Notes: a model not told the origin generated them from the letters alone. DNA of 34,110 nucleotides from Chloroflexota bacterium (GCA_029553955.1 JAKPJZ010000028.1:1-34110), one strand, 5' to 3'; counted from the stretch's first letter, positions 1-7,611 are shown. Numbers and translations: made by a program.

Positions 1-194
1 GCCTGACACAAAAAAGCACACGTGCCAAGGGGCCATGGACAGATCTCTGGCCCACAAGACGTGCCCGAGCCAACGAGCTGCACCACAGCCCGAGGCTCCA
101 GCACACTACCGTAACTCGCCAAGGCCCGCCCAGAGCCTCGCTACATGACCTGACGCCGACTTTGAAAAGGCCCTGGTCCCCCTCTTACACCCTC

Positions 195-223
195 TTGACA
201 AACCCCGCAAAGTGCGCTATACT
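195..223 (+). promoter_or_regulatory. Sigma-70-type promoter of the first LacI gene
   Basis: A perfect -35 box TTGACA (195-200) is followed by a 17-bp spacer and a -10 box TATACT (218-223, one mismatch to consensus). Transcription would start near 230, about 85 nt before the ATG at 316. This is the strongest promoter visible for the first sugar locus. I see nothing definite in bases 1-194. Confidence 0.8.
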
Positions 224-231
224 GACAACAG

Positions 232-245
232 CTTAAACGATTAAG
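232..245. promoter_or_regulatory. Putative LacI-family operator
   Basis: CTTAAACGATTAAG is a 14-bp palindrome with 12 of 14 positions symmetric, centred on a CG step as is usual for LacI-family operators. It lies directly at the predicted transcription start of the promoter at 195-223 and ahead of a LacI-type gene. Autorepression of the locus by that regulator is the simplest reading. I found no second clear copy in the locus. Confidence 0.6.
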
Positions 246-315
246 TCCGCCCTCCGCCGCGAACCACTTTGCTGCCCGTGCCGCAGGCAGTGCTCACCAT
301 CGCTGGGGAAGGCCC

Positions 316-1335
316 ATGGTCGCGATCAAAGACGTCGCCAAACGCGCCGGTGTCTCGACGGCCACGGTCTCCTACGTCCTCAACAACCGTGAGTCGATCA
401 GCCAGGCAACCCGCGAGCGCGTGCTCCAGGCCGCCCGCGAGCTGGGCTACCGCCCCAGCGTGATCGCCCAGGGCCTGCAGGCCGGCCAGAGCCGCATGCT
501 CGGCTACTCTTGGAAGCCCTCGCTCCCCGACCAGTACAACCCGATCCTCGACCGCTTCCTGCAGAGCATGGCCGAGGCCGCCACCCGCCACGGCTACCAC
601 ATCCTCGCCCTGCCGGCCCCGTCGATCAGCAACGAGGTCGAGGTGTACCGCGAGCTGGTGCGCACCAACCGCGTCGACGGCCTCATCCTCTCGGCTACCA
701 ACCGCAACGATCCGCGCATCCGCTACCTCCTCGACGAGCGCTTCCCCTTTGTCGCCTTTGGCCGCTCGAACCCCGAGTGGGATTTCGCCTGGGTCGACGT
801 CGATGGCAGTGCCGGCTTGCGCCTGGCCGTCGAGCACCTGCTGGCGCTCGGCCACCGACGCATCGCCTGCCTGGCCTGGCCTGCCAGCTCGCTCACCGGC
901 CAGCACCGTCTCGAAGGCTACATGCAGGCCATGGCCGCCGCCGGGCTCGCGGTCGACTCGAGCTGGATGGTGCGTGTGGTGGAGAATGATTACGAAGGCG
1001 CCTACCAGGCCACCCGGCAGATGCTGGCCATGGGCGAGGGGCGCCGGCCCTCCGCCATCGCCTGCGTCAGCGACCTGATCGCTGCTGGCGCCCTCAACGC
1101 TGCGACCGATATGGGGCTGGAGGTCGGCCGCGATGTGGCGGTGGCCGGCTTTGACGATGCGCCCATCGCGCACTACATCCGGCCGCCACTCACCAGCATC
1201 CGCCAGCCGCTGGCTGAGGTCGCCGAGCGCGCTGTGCAGATGCTGCTGGCCCTGGTCCACGGCGAACTGCCCGCCGAGCGGCAGGTGCTGCTCGAGCCGC
1301 AGCTCATTGTGCGTGCCTCGACCCAGCCAGGCTAG
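316..1335 (+). CDS. LacI-family transcriptional regulator
   Basis: The 339-aa protein has the full LacI/GalR architecture. The N-terminal helix-turn-helix and hinge begin IKDVAKRAGVSTATVSYVLNN and continue through LQAARELGYRP to about residue 60. A periplasmic-binding-protein-like sugar-sensing domain follows to the end, including the VAGFDDAPIAHYIRPPLTSI segment typical of the C-terminal subdomain. The ATG at 316 is preceded by GGGGAAGG, and the HTH begins immediately after it. It is the first gene of a sugar locus and has a promoter and CG-centred operator just upstream, so it probably represses itself and the downstream phosphorylase/transporter genes. The effector sugar is not predictable; by context it is the imported oligosaccharide or a breakdown product. 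Confidence 0.93.
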   Translation: MVAIKDVAKRAGVSTATVSYVLNNRESISQATRERVLQAARELGYRPSVIAQGLQAGQSRMLGYSWKPSLPDQYNPILDRFLQSMAEAATRHGYHILALPAPSISNEVEVYRELVRTNRVDGLILSATNRNDPRIRYLLDERFPFVAFGRSNPEWDFAWVDVDGSAGLRLAVEHLLALGHRRIACLAWPASSLTGQHRLEGYMQAMAAAGLAVDSSWMVRVVENDYEGAYQATRQMLAMGEGRRPSAIACVSDLIAAGALNAATDMGLEVGRDVAVAGFDDAPIAHYIRPPLTSIRQPLAEVAERAVQMLLALVHGELPAERQVLLEPQLIVRASTQPG

Positions 1336-1336
1336 C

Positions 1337-1380
1337 ATCCTGCAACAGCCCGGCATGTCGCGGAGCGTGAAACCCGGTTG
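1337..1380 (+). repeat. Dispersed repeat, first copy
   Basis: Downstream of the regulator the words CATCCTG, AGCCCGGCAT and GCGTGAAACCCGGT (1365-1378) recur. They appear in the same order at 4790-4861 (GCGTCAGACCCGGT at 4848-4861). The last word also appears in the hairpin at 6368-6381 (GCGTCAAACCCGGT). This is a degenerate dispersed repeat of unknown function. It lies in the 272-bp gap before the phosphorylase gene. Confidence 0.55.
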
Positions 1381-1440
1381 CCGGCCAAGGCCGGCACACT
1401 CCGACAGGCCAAGTTGCGCCTGTGTGCGAATGCGACCTGG

Positions 1441-1500
1441 ACTCGAAGAATAAAGACTGGAGCCTGCCCCCCCGCCAAGAGAGTCAGGCTCCAATCGAGT
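1441..1500. repeat. Two-step inverted repeat before the GH65 fusion gene
   Basis: The outer arms ACTCGA (1441-1446) and TCGAGT (1495-1500) enclose inner arms TGGAGCCTG (1458-1466) and CAGGCTCCA (1485-1493). The inner stem has an 18-nt loop. No T-run follows, so a classical intrinsic terminator is unlikely. It could be a transcript structure between the regulator and the phosphorylase gene. Confidence 0.55.
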
Positions 1501-1607
1501 GGATGAGCGGCATGCCGCGCGCAGGCACGTGGATGCGCGCCGGCCCGTCATGCCCTGCTCCTTCCGTTCTTGGCCATTATAGCACGGTGCAGCGTGTGGA
1601 GGAAATC

Positions 1608-4526
1608 GTGCGAGCGATCGGCGCAGCCATCTTTGACCTCGACGGCGTCCTGACCGATACCGCCGAATACCACTATCGCGCCTGGAAACGCCTGGCCGAT
1701 GAGCTGGGCATCGCCTTCAGCCGGGCCGACAACGAGGCGCTGCGCGGCGTCTCGCGGCACGGCTCGCTCGAGCTGCTGCTCAAAGGGCGGCCGGTGACCG
1801 AGGACGAGGCCCAGGCGCTGATGGAGCGCAAGAACGCCTACTATGTGGCGCTCATCGGCGAGATCACGCCCGCAGACCTGCTGCCCGGCGCCGAGGCGCT
1901 TCTCGGCGAGCTGCGCACTGCCGGCCTCAGGGTGGCCGTGGCCACGGTGAGCCGCAACGCGCGCACCGTGCTCGACAACCTGCGCCTCTGGCCGTGCCTC
2001 GACGCCATGGTGAGCGGCGCCGAAGCCCAGCGCAGCAAGCCGGCGCCCGACCTCTTTCTGTGCGCCGCCGCGCGGCTGGGCATGCCGCCCTCGCGCTGCC
2101 TGGTGCTCGAGGATGCGGCCGCCGGCATCGCCGCTGCCGAGGCGGCCGGCATGCGCGCGGTAGCTATCGGCCCGGCGGAGCGTTTTGCCCAAGTGCGCCC
2201 CGAGGTTATCCTGCCCTCGCTGGCAGGCGTGTCGTGGGGCGTGCTCACAGACCGGCTGGCCGAGGCCGAGGCCGCTGCCGCCACCTGGACGGTGCGCGAG
2301 CCGGCCTTCGACCCGGCCACGCTGCGCCGCCAGGAGTCGGTCCTCACCATCGGCAACGGCTTCCTGGGCACCCGCGGCAGCTTTGAAGAGCGCTGCCCCG
2401 GCGATCAGCCGGCCACGCTGATCAACGGCCTCTTCGACGATGTGCCCATCGTCCACAGCGAGCTCGCCGCCGTGCCCGACTGGCTCGGCCTGCGGCTCAC
2501 CACCGCCGGCGAGCGCTGCTCCCTCGAGGCGGGGCGGCTCTTGGCCTACGAGCGCACCCTCGACATGCGTGACGGCCTGCTCAGGCGCACCATGCGCTGG
2601 CAGAGCCCCCAGGGCCGCACCGTCGAGCTACGCTTCGAGCGCTGGGCCTCGCTGAACGATGTGCACCTCTGCGCGCTGCGCTGTGCCGTCACCGCGCTGG
2701 ACTTTGCGGGCGAGATCGAGATCGCCGCCGACATCGACGGCACCGTCGAGAACCCCGGCACCCTCGCCCCCGCCGAGGTGGGCCTGCACCACTGGCGCAC
2801 CCTCAGCCACGGCAACCCCACCGCGCAGACGGCGACGCTGCACGTGCGCACCCGCGTCAGCGGCGCCGAACTGGCCGTGGCCATGCACCTCGCCGTCGCG
2901 GGCGTGCCCCAAGCCGGCTACCGGCCGCTCGACTCGGCCCATGCCCCCGGCGTCGCCGCCCGCGTCCACCTCGAACAGGGCGAGACCGCCGTCGCCACCA
3001 AGCTGGTCTACTTTGATTGCGGGACGGGCTTTCCAGCCCGTCCATCCTCGCCGGCGGACTTGCCCCAATCTGCAGGGCTGGGACGGGCTGGAGAGCCCGT
3101 CCCCACGGGGGCAGGGCTGATCGAACGGCTCGAGGCCGACGTGGCCGCGGGCTATGATTCGCTCCTCGCCGCCCACCGCGCTGCCTGGCGCGACCTCTGG
3201 CGCGACTGCGACATCCAGATCGACGGCGATGACGCCGCGCAGCGCGGCGTGCGCTTCAACCTCTACCAGTTGCTCATCGCCGTGCCGCGCCACACGGGCC
3301 GCGTCAGCATCCCCGCCAAGACGCTGAGCGGCTTTGGCTACCGCGGCCACGTCTTTTGGGATACCGACATCTTTGTCATCCCCTTCTTCGCCCACACCCG
3401 GCCCGAGTTGGCGCGCAACCTGCTGCGCTACCGCTACCACACCCTGCCCGGCGCCCGCGATAACGCCCGCCGCGCCGGCTACCAGGGCGCCATGTACGCC
3501 TGGGAGTCGGCCGGCGACGGCCGCGAGACAACGCCACGTTGGGTGCCGCTGGCCGACGGCGAGCTGGTGCGTATCTGGTGCGGCGACATCGAGCAGCACA
3601 TCACCGCCAATGTGGCCTATGCCGTGTGGCACTACTGGCAGGTCACCGGCGACGATGCCTTTATGCGCGACTATGGCGCCGAGATCCTGCTCGACACCGC
3701 CGCCTTTTGGGGCAGCCGCGCCGAGCGCAACGAGGCTGCCGGCCGCTACGAGATCCGCGACGTCATCGGCCCCGACGAGTACCACGAGCACGTTGACAAC
3801 AACGCCTACACCAATCGGCTGGTGCAGTGGCACCTCGAGCGCGCCCTCGAGATGCTCGGCTGGCTGCGGGCGCACCATTCCGACAAGGCCGCCGAGCTGG
3901 CCGCGCGCCTGGACCTCTCGGCAGAGCGCCTGGCCCACTGGCGCGACGTGGCGCAGCAGATGCACATCCCCTACGACCCGGCCACGGGGCTCTTTGAGCA
4001 GTTCGCCGGCTTTTTCCGACTGCCCGAGGTGGACTGGCCGGCGCTCGAGGGGCGCACGCGATCCATCCAGAGCCTGCTCGGCATCGCGGGCGCGCAGCAG
4101 GTGCAGGCGCTCAAGCAGGCCGATGTGCTCATGCTCTACTTCCTGGGCGTTGAGGGCGAGGAGCGCGCCCTGCAGGCGAACTGGGACTATTACGAGCCGC
4201 GCACCGACCACACCTACGGTTCGTCGCTGGGCCCCGCCGTGCACGCGCTGCTGGCCTGCCGGCTGGGCCGCGCCGGCGAGAGCTACCGCCACTTTGCCCG
4301 CGCAGCGTTTGTGGACCTGGAGGACCTGCGCGGCAACACTTCCGACGGCATCCACGCCGCCTCGGCGGGTGGCGTCTGGCAGGTCGTTGTCATGGGCTTT
4401 GCCGGCATGCGGGCCACGCCCGATGGCCCCACGTTCACGCCCCGGCTGCCGCAGGGCTGGCAGCGCCTGCGCTTCACCGTGCGCGAGCGCGGCCGCAGGC
4501 ATGAGGTCGACCTGTGCGCGGGCTAG
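1608..4526 (+). CDS. Beta-phosphoglucomutase fused to GH65 disaccharide phosphorylase
   Basis: One 972-aa chain carries two consecutive enzymes. Residues 1-205 are a HAD-family beta-phosphoglucomutase (FDLDGVLTDTAEYHYRAW with Asp10 and Asp12; later KPAPDLF and LEDAAAGIAAAEAAG). Residues from about 225 to the end are a GH65 phosphorylase (TIGNGFLGTRG; GHVFWDTDIF; GPDEYHEHVDNNAYTN; DHTYGSS; SDGIHAASAGGVWQ). The Glu at about residue 724 in GPDEYHEH is the expected general acid. GH65 enzymes split glucobioses such as maltose, trehalose or kojibiose with phosphate, and the fused mutase turns beta-glucose 1-phosphate into glucose 6-phosphate. The linkage specificity cannot be read. The GTG at 1608 is chosen because GGAGGA lies 4 nt upstream and the mutase fold starts there. 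Residues about 470-503 are an in-frame palindromic-element insert. Confidence 0.9.
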   Translation: MRAIGAAIFDLDGVLTDTAEYHYRAWKRLADELGIAFSRADNEALRGVSRHGSLELLLKGRPVTEDEAQALMERKNAYYVALIGEITPADLLPGAEALLGELRTAGLRVAVATVSRNARTVLDNLRLWPCLDAMVSGAEAQRSKPAPDLFLCAAARLGMPPSRCLVLEDAAAGIAAAEAAGMRAVAIGPAERFAQVRPEVILPSLAGVSWGVLTDRLAEAEAAAATWTVREPAFDPATLRRQESVLTIGNGFLGTRGSFEERCPGDQPATLINGLFDDVPIVHSELAAVPDWLGLRLTTAGERCSLEAGRLLAYERTLDMRDGLLRRTMRWQSPQGRTVELRFERWASLNDVHLCALRCAVTALDFAGEIEIAADIDGTVENPGTLAPAEVGLHHWRTLSHGNPTAQTATLHVRTRVSGAELAVAMHLAVAGVPQAGYRPLDSAHAPGVAARVHLEQGETAVATKLVYFDCGTGFPARPSSPADLPQSAGLGRAGEPVPTGAGLIERLEADVAAGYDSLLAAHRAAWRDLWRDCDIQIDGDDAAQRGVRFNLYQLLIAVPRHTGRVSIPAKTLSGFGYRGHVFWDTDIFVIPFFAHTRPELARNLLRYRYHTLPGARDNARRAGYQGAMYAWESAGDGRETTPRWVPLADGELVRIWCGDIEQHITANVAYAVWHYWQVTGDDAFMRDYGAEILLDTAAFWGSRAERNEAAGRYEIRDVIGPDEYHEHVDNNAYTNRLVQWHLERALEMLGWLRAHHSDKAAELAARLDLSAERLAHWRDVAQQMHIPYDPATGLFEQFAGFFRLPEVDWPALEGRTRSIQSLLGIAGAQQVQALKQADVLMLYFLGVEGEERALQANWDYYEPRTDHTYGSSLGPAVHALLACRLGRAGESYRHFARAAFVDLEDLRGNTSDGIHAASAGGVWQVVVMGFAGMRATPDGPTFTPRLPQGWQRLRFTVRERGRRHEVDLCAG
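3022..3102. repeat. In-frame palindromic element inside the GH65 gene
   Basis: Two inverted copies of a 22-bp hairpin bound this 81-bp segment. Each has the stem GGACGGGCT/AGCCCGTCC, with loop TTCC at 3022-3043 and GGAG at 3081-3102. The same hairpin occurs at 23245-23365 in non-coding DNA. The length is exactly 27 codons, so the reading frame is kept. It adds a Gly/Pro/Ser-rich stretch at the end of the GH65 N-terminal beta-domain, between the family-like TKLVYF and IERLEADVAAGYDS segments. Confidence 0.8.
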
Positions 4527-4644
4527 GTCGTGTTCGCAGACTGTCGTAGCCTAAGGCCTTGTGCCCGTACTGCCCCGCCATGGGGCGGAGTCCGCCTGCG
4601 GGCGACGCCCACAAGGGGCTAAGCTACGGGTTTGCGAACACGAC
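4527..4644. repeat. 118-bp inverted-repeat element abutting the GH65 stop codon
   Basis: The terminal arms GTCGTGTTCGCA (4527-4538) and TGCGAACACGAC (4633-4644) match perfectly. Inner arms CGTAGC/GCTACG and CCTTGTG/CACAAGG continue the structure. The element begins at the base after the TAG of the GH65 fusion. A core reading CGTAGC-TTAGCCCC-TTGTGGGCG on the reverse strand recurs in the 118-bp element at 16557-16674. It may act as a 3' transcript structure. Confidence 0.65.
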
Positions 4645-4664
4645 CTGGATCTGCCTGCAAACCA

Positions 4665-4735
4665 GCAGAGCGGGCTCCCACGCCCGCGGCAGTGCGCCGC
4701 GCCGGCGGTTCCGGCGGCATGGGAGCCGCCTCTGC
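4665..4735. repeat. Imperfect hairpin with a copy elsewhere
   Basis: Arms at 4665-4680 and 4720-4735 (GCAGAG..GGCTCCCA against TGGGAGCC..CTCTGC) pair at 14 of 16 positions. The right arm with its flank (4710-4735) recurs at 8715-8740 with one mismatch over 26 bp, just before the glycosidase gene. It is a dispersed intergenic repeat; function unknown. Confidence 0.55.
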
Positions 4736-4756
4736 CGAGAGTGAGAACACAACCTG

Positions 4757-4866
4757 GCCTGTCAGAGAGGGGACTCGCTACCCTCAGCATCCTGGTGATA
4801 GCCGGGCATTTCGCAGGCCTCCTGGCCCAGAGCCGGGGTGGCGCGGAGCGTCAGACCCGGTTGCCA
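4757..4866 (+). repeat. Dispersed repeat, second copy
   Basis: This segment contains ACCCTCAGCATCCTGGTGAT, AGCCGGGCATT and GCGTCAGACCCGGTTGCC. Parts match 1337-1380 on the same strand. The first part matches 17400-17458 on the opposite strand, where TCCTGGTAACAGCCGGGCAT reads on the minus strand. With the two preceding elements it fills most of the 439-bp gap between the GH65 fusion and the binding-protein gene; no gene is seen there apart from the small open frame at 4891. Confidence 0.5.
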
Positions 4867-4890
4867 CCCTGGGGCTTCTTAGGAGGGGAG

Positions 4891-4953
4891 GTGATCCTAT
4901 CGACCAAAACACGGCGCCGGCCCTGGTGTGTGTTCTTTTCCAAGACAGCATAA
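4891..4953 (+). CDS. Possible 20-aa leader peptide before the binding-protein gene
   Basis: A GTG at 4891 follows a strong Shine-Dalgarno AGGAGG (4881-4886) at 4-nt spacing and opens a 20-codon frame. The product is basic in the middle (STKTRRRPWC) and the frame ends at TAA 4951-4953. That stop overlaps the TAAGGAGA ribosome-binding site of the binding-protein gene, whose ATG is 12 nt further on. The arrangement suits translational coupling or a regulatory leader. No homologue is recognised, and it could be the remains of a longer frame. Confidence 0.3.
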   Translation: MILSTKTRRRPWCVFFSKTA

Positions 4954-4965
4954 GGAGAGCCTGTC

Positions 4966-6327
4966 ATGAACAAGAACCTGCGTGCCCTGGCCATCTTCGT
5001 CGTGCTCGGCCTGCTCCTGACCTCATGCGCACCGTCGCCCACCCCTGCGCCGCAGATCGTGAAGGAGACGGTGGTCAAAGAGGTCGAGAAGCAGGTGCCC
5101 GTCACCGTCACGCCGCAGCCGCCCAAGATCGCGGGCACCATCCGTATCGGCAGTTGGGAGTCGGGTGGCGCCCTCGAGCCCTGGAAGGAGGCCATCAAGG
5201 GCTTTGAGGCCAAGTATCCGGGGGTCAAGGTGCAGCTCGAGGCCGTGCCCCAAGACTATGGCACCAAGCTGCTGACCCAGTTCTCCGCCGGCACCGCTCC
5301 CGACGTTTTCATGGTCGGCGACGGCGACGTGGCCAAGTTTGCCGCCACCGGCTCCATCGAGCTGCTCGACCCCTACCTCACCGGCGACAACCCGCTGGAC
5401 CTGAAGGTCTTCTACCCCGGACCGCTGTCGATCGGCCAGTTGCAGGGCAAGACCTACCTCATGACCAAGGACTATAGCCCGCTGGTCTTCTACTACAACC
5501 GTGCCCTCTTCGATGCTGCCGCCGTGGACTATCCCAAAGAGGACTGGACCTGGGACGATTTCCTCGCCACCGCCCAGGCGCTGACCAAGAAGGACGCCGG
5601 CGGCAACATCGTGCAGTGGGGCATCCAGCTCCCCGACCACTGGGCCGACGCCGTCTGGTTCCGCGGCATGTCGCCCCTGATCTATGAGAACGGCGGCGCC
5701 ATCATCAGCTCCGACGGCAAAAAGGCCACCGGCTATCTGAACAGCGCCGCCACGGTGGAAGCCGTCCAGTTCTACGTCGACCTCTTCAACAAGTACCAAG
5801 TGGCCCCGACCAAGACTGACCTGGACGCGCTGCAGGGCGTGGACCTCTTCCAGACCGGCAAGGTCGCCATGCTCTGGACCGGGCGCTGGCCGATCAAGGA
5901 TTTTCAGAAGAACCCGCAGCTCAACTTTTCGACCGCCGGCCTGCCGATGAAGGCCAAGCACGGCAACTCGATCTGCTGGGCCGGCTTTGCGATGTACTCG
6001 AAGGGCAAGAACAAAGACACCGCCTGGGCCTTCCTCAAGTACATCGCGGCCGAGGAGGGGGCGCAGCAGTTCGCCAGGTACGCCCTCACCGCGGTGCAGT
6101 CGATCGCCGAGCTGCAGGGGCTGAAGGATGACCCCGCCAACGCGGCGATCATCAAAGACCTGGAGTATGTGGTGCCGCTGCCCGAGCTGACTACCCCCGC
6201 CTTTGGCGAGTGCGTCGAGACACCGTTCAAGGCGGCGCTGGAAAAGCTCCTGCTGCAGGGCGGCGACGTCAAGGCCGCCCTCGACGAAGCGGCGACCAAG
6301 GCCGACGCTTGCCTGGCCAGCAAATAG
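4966..6327 (+). CDS. Sugar ABC transporter substrate-binding lipoprotein
   Basis: The 453-aa protein begins with a lipoprotein signal peptide (MNKNLRALAIFVVLGLLLTSC; lipobox LTSC, Cys21). A Val/Lys/Glu-rich linker (VKETVVKEVEKQVPVTVTP) like those of Chloroflexota lipoproteins follows. From about residue 55 it is a family-1 extracellular solute-binding protein (FEAKYPGVKVQLEAVPQDYGTKLLTQFSAGTAPDVFMV; MLWTGRWPIKDFQ). It would sit on the outer face of the membrane and deliver an oligosaccharide to the two permeases encoded next. The ATG at 4966 has AAGGAGA upstream. No ATPase gene is in the window, so the importer probably uses a shared MsmK/UgpC-type ATPase encoded elsewhere. Two tandem hairpins separate it from the permease genes. 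Confidence 0.93.
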   Translation: MNKNLRALAIFVVLGLLLTSCAPSPTPAPQIVKETVVKEVEKQVPVTVTPQPPKIAGTIRIGSWESGGALEPWKEAIKGFEAKYPGVKVQLEAVPQDYGTKLLTQFSAGTAPDVFMVGDGDVAKFAATGSIELLDPYLTGDNPLDLKVFYPGPLSIGQLQGKTYLMTKDYSPLVFYYNRALFDAAAVDYPKEDWTWDDFLATAQALTKKDAGGNIVQWGIQLPDHWADAVWFRGMSPLIYENGGAIISSDGKKATGYLNSAATVEAVQFYVDLFNKYQVAPTKTDLDALQGVDLFQTGKVAMLWTGRWPIKDFQKNPQLNFSTAGLPMKAKHGNSICWAGFAMYSKGKNKDTAWAFLKYIAAEEGAQQFARYALTAVQSIAELQGLKDDPANAAIIKDLEYVVPLPELTTPAFGECVETPFKAALEKLLLQGGDVKAALDEAATKADACLASK

Positions 6328-6336
6328 GCGCATCCA

Positions 6337-6381
6337 ACCGGGTTTGACGCTACGTGCCGCGCACGTAGCGTCAAACCCGGT
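6337..6381. repeat. 21-bp-stem hairpin after the binding-protein gene
   Basis: The arms 6337-6357 and 6361-6381 are perfect complements around a CGC loop. The outer part, GCGTCAAACCCGGT, is shared with the dispersed repeats at 1365 and 4848. It starts 9 nt after the TAG of the binding-protein gene. By analogy with hairpins between binding-protein and permease genes in other sugar operons, it could stabilise the upstream message or attenuate transcription into the permeases. Confidence 0.75.
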
Positions 6382-6396
6382 GTGGAACCCTTGAGG

Positions 6397-6488
6397 CGGG
6401 GTTTGGGTGGGTTGGTTGGTCCTGCTGCCCCTGGCACGCCCGCGGGCGTGCCAGGGGCAGCAGGACCAACCAACCCACCCAAACCCCG
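6397..6488. repeat. 92-bp perfect palindrome (CCCGCGGG family)
   Basis: Bases 6397-6442 are the exact reverse complement of 6443-6488, with no loop and no mismatch. The centre is CCCGCGGG (6439-6446). The outer arm starts with GGGGTTTGGGTGGGTTGG. The innermost block GCCCCTGGCACG resembles that of the copies at 8575 and 17227, while the middle block differs. It lies between the binding-protein and permease genes. Confidence 0.95.
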
Positions 6489-6514
6489 AACCCACCCTCT
6501 GGAGGTGCACGCGT

Positions 6515-7453
6515 ATGGCTGCCTTGGCAAAACCGCGGCGCAGAGTGTCGCAGGCCCGGCGCGAGGCCATCGTCTTCTACCTCTGCATCGCTCCGTGGCT
6601 GGCCGGCTTTCTCGCCTTCACGGCCGGGCCGATGATCGCCTCGCTCGTGCTCAGCTTTACCCAGTGGGACATGATGACCCCGGCGCAATGGCTCGGCCTG
6701 CAGAACTATGCGACGATCTTTACCGCCGACGAGTACTTTTGGCAGTCGCTCAAGGTCACGGCGGTGTACAGCCTGTTCAGCGTGCCGCTCAAGCTGGTCA
6801 CGGCGCTCTTCCTGGCCATCCTGCTGAACGAGGCCACCCATGCCGTGGGCATCTTTCGCACCGCCTTCTACCTGCCCAGTATCATGGCCAGCGTAGCCGC
6901 CGCCGTCCTCTGGTCGTGGATCCTCAACCCCCGGTTCGGGCCGGTCAACGGCGCCCTGGGCCTCGTGGGCATCAAGGGCCCCGGCTGGTTCTCGGACCCG
7001 CGCTACGCCCTGTGGGGGCTGATCATGATGAGCGCCTGGGGCTTGGGCGGGGAGGTGCTCATCTTCCTGGCCGGGCTGAAGAGCATCCCGCATCACCTCT
7101 ACGAGGCGGCCGAGCTCGACGGCGCGGGGCGCCTGGCGCGCTTCCTGCGTATCACCCTGCCCATGCTCAGCTCCACCATCTTTTTCAACTTTGTCATGGC
7201 CCTCATCGGCTCGTTCCAGGCCTTCGACTCGGCCTATATCATCTCCACGGCGCGCGCCGGCACCCTCGGCGGCCCGATGAACTCGACCCTGCTCTACATG
7301 CTCAACCTCTACCGTAACGGCTTTAGTTGGTGGAAGATGGGCTATGCGTCGGCCCTGGCCTGGGTCCTCTTCCTGATCATCCTGGCGCTGACGCTGGTGG
7401 TGCTGCGCTCGTCGTCGCTGTGGGTCTACTACGAAGGGGAAAGGAAGGGCTAG
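6515..7453 (+). CDS. Sugar ABC transporter permease, MalF/UgpA type
   Basis: The 312-aa protein has six predicted membrane segments (first at about IVFYLCIAPWLAGFLAF). The cytoplasmic EAA loop, EAAELDGAGRLARFLRITLP, contacts the ATPase in this family. Length and order are normal for the first of two permeases in a CUT1 carbohydrate importer. The start at 6515 is chosen because GGAGGTG lies 7 nt upstream; the longer open frame runs back into the palindrome at 6397-6488 and is not credible. It pairs with the permease encoded at 7682. Confidence 0.93.
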   Translation: MAALAKPRRRVSQARREAIVFYLCIAPWLAGFLAFTAGPMIASLVLSFTQWDMMTPAQWLGLQNYATIFTADEYFWQSLKVTAVYSLFSVPLKLVTALFLAILLNEATHAVGIFRTAFYLPSIMASVAAAVLWSWILNPRFGPVNGALGLVGIKGPGWFSDPRYALWGLIMMSAWGLGGEVLIFLAGLKSIPHHLYEAAELDGAGRLARFLRITLPMLSSTIFFNFVMALIGSFQAFDSAYIISTARAGTLGGPMNSTLLYMLNLYRNGFSWWKMGYASALAWVLFLIILALTLVVLRSSSLWVYYEGERKG

Positions 7454-7523
7454 CGCCATGAACCGCTGCCATTGCGAGTACCCCATGCCGCCGCGCGGCA
7501 TGTGCAAGCACAGAAACTGCGAC

Positions 7524-7611
7524 TGTCATTGCGAGGAGGCGGCCGCAGCCGCCGACGAAGCAATCTCCACGTCTGACATTGGAGATTGCTTCGCTGCGGC
7601 TCGCAATGACA
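7524..7611. repeat. REP/MITE-like element between the two permease genes
   Basis: Terminal arms TGTCATTGCGAG (7524-7535) and CTCGCAATGACA (7600-7611) are perfect inverted repeats. Inner arms GAAGCAATCTCCA and TGGAGATTGCTTC extend the stem. A second member with the same 12-bp ends is at 31464-31663. Elements with these ends are widespread in bacterial genomes. It fills most of the 228-bp gap between the permease genes. Confidence 0.85.

Noticed and set aside
1576..1581. TATAAT on the minus strand before the GH65 fusion
   Set aside because: No acceptable -35 box at 16-18 bp and no minus-strand gene follows; the plus-strand reading TATAGC also lacks a -35.
2628..4502. Long antisense open frame of 624 codons
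   Set aside because: It is the shadow of the GH65 coding strand in GC-rich DNA; the translation is Ala/Gly/Arg/Val-rich with no recognisable domain, while the other strand has clear GH65 motifs.
6397..6488. Palindromes as assembly artefacts
   Set aside because: Possible in principle, but copies differ in sequence, two contain single mismatches, and they lie at sensible gene boundaries; read-level checking would settle it.
5023..6570. Antisense open frame of 515 codons over the binding-protein gene
   Set aside because: No domain is recognisable and it runs through the two hairpins; the plus strand encodes a complete lipoprotein.
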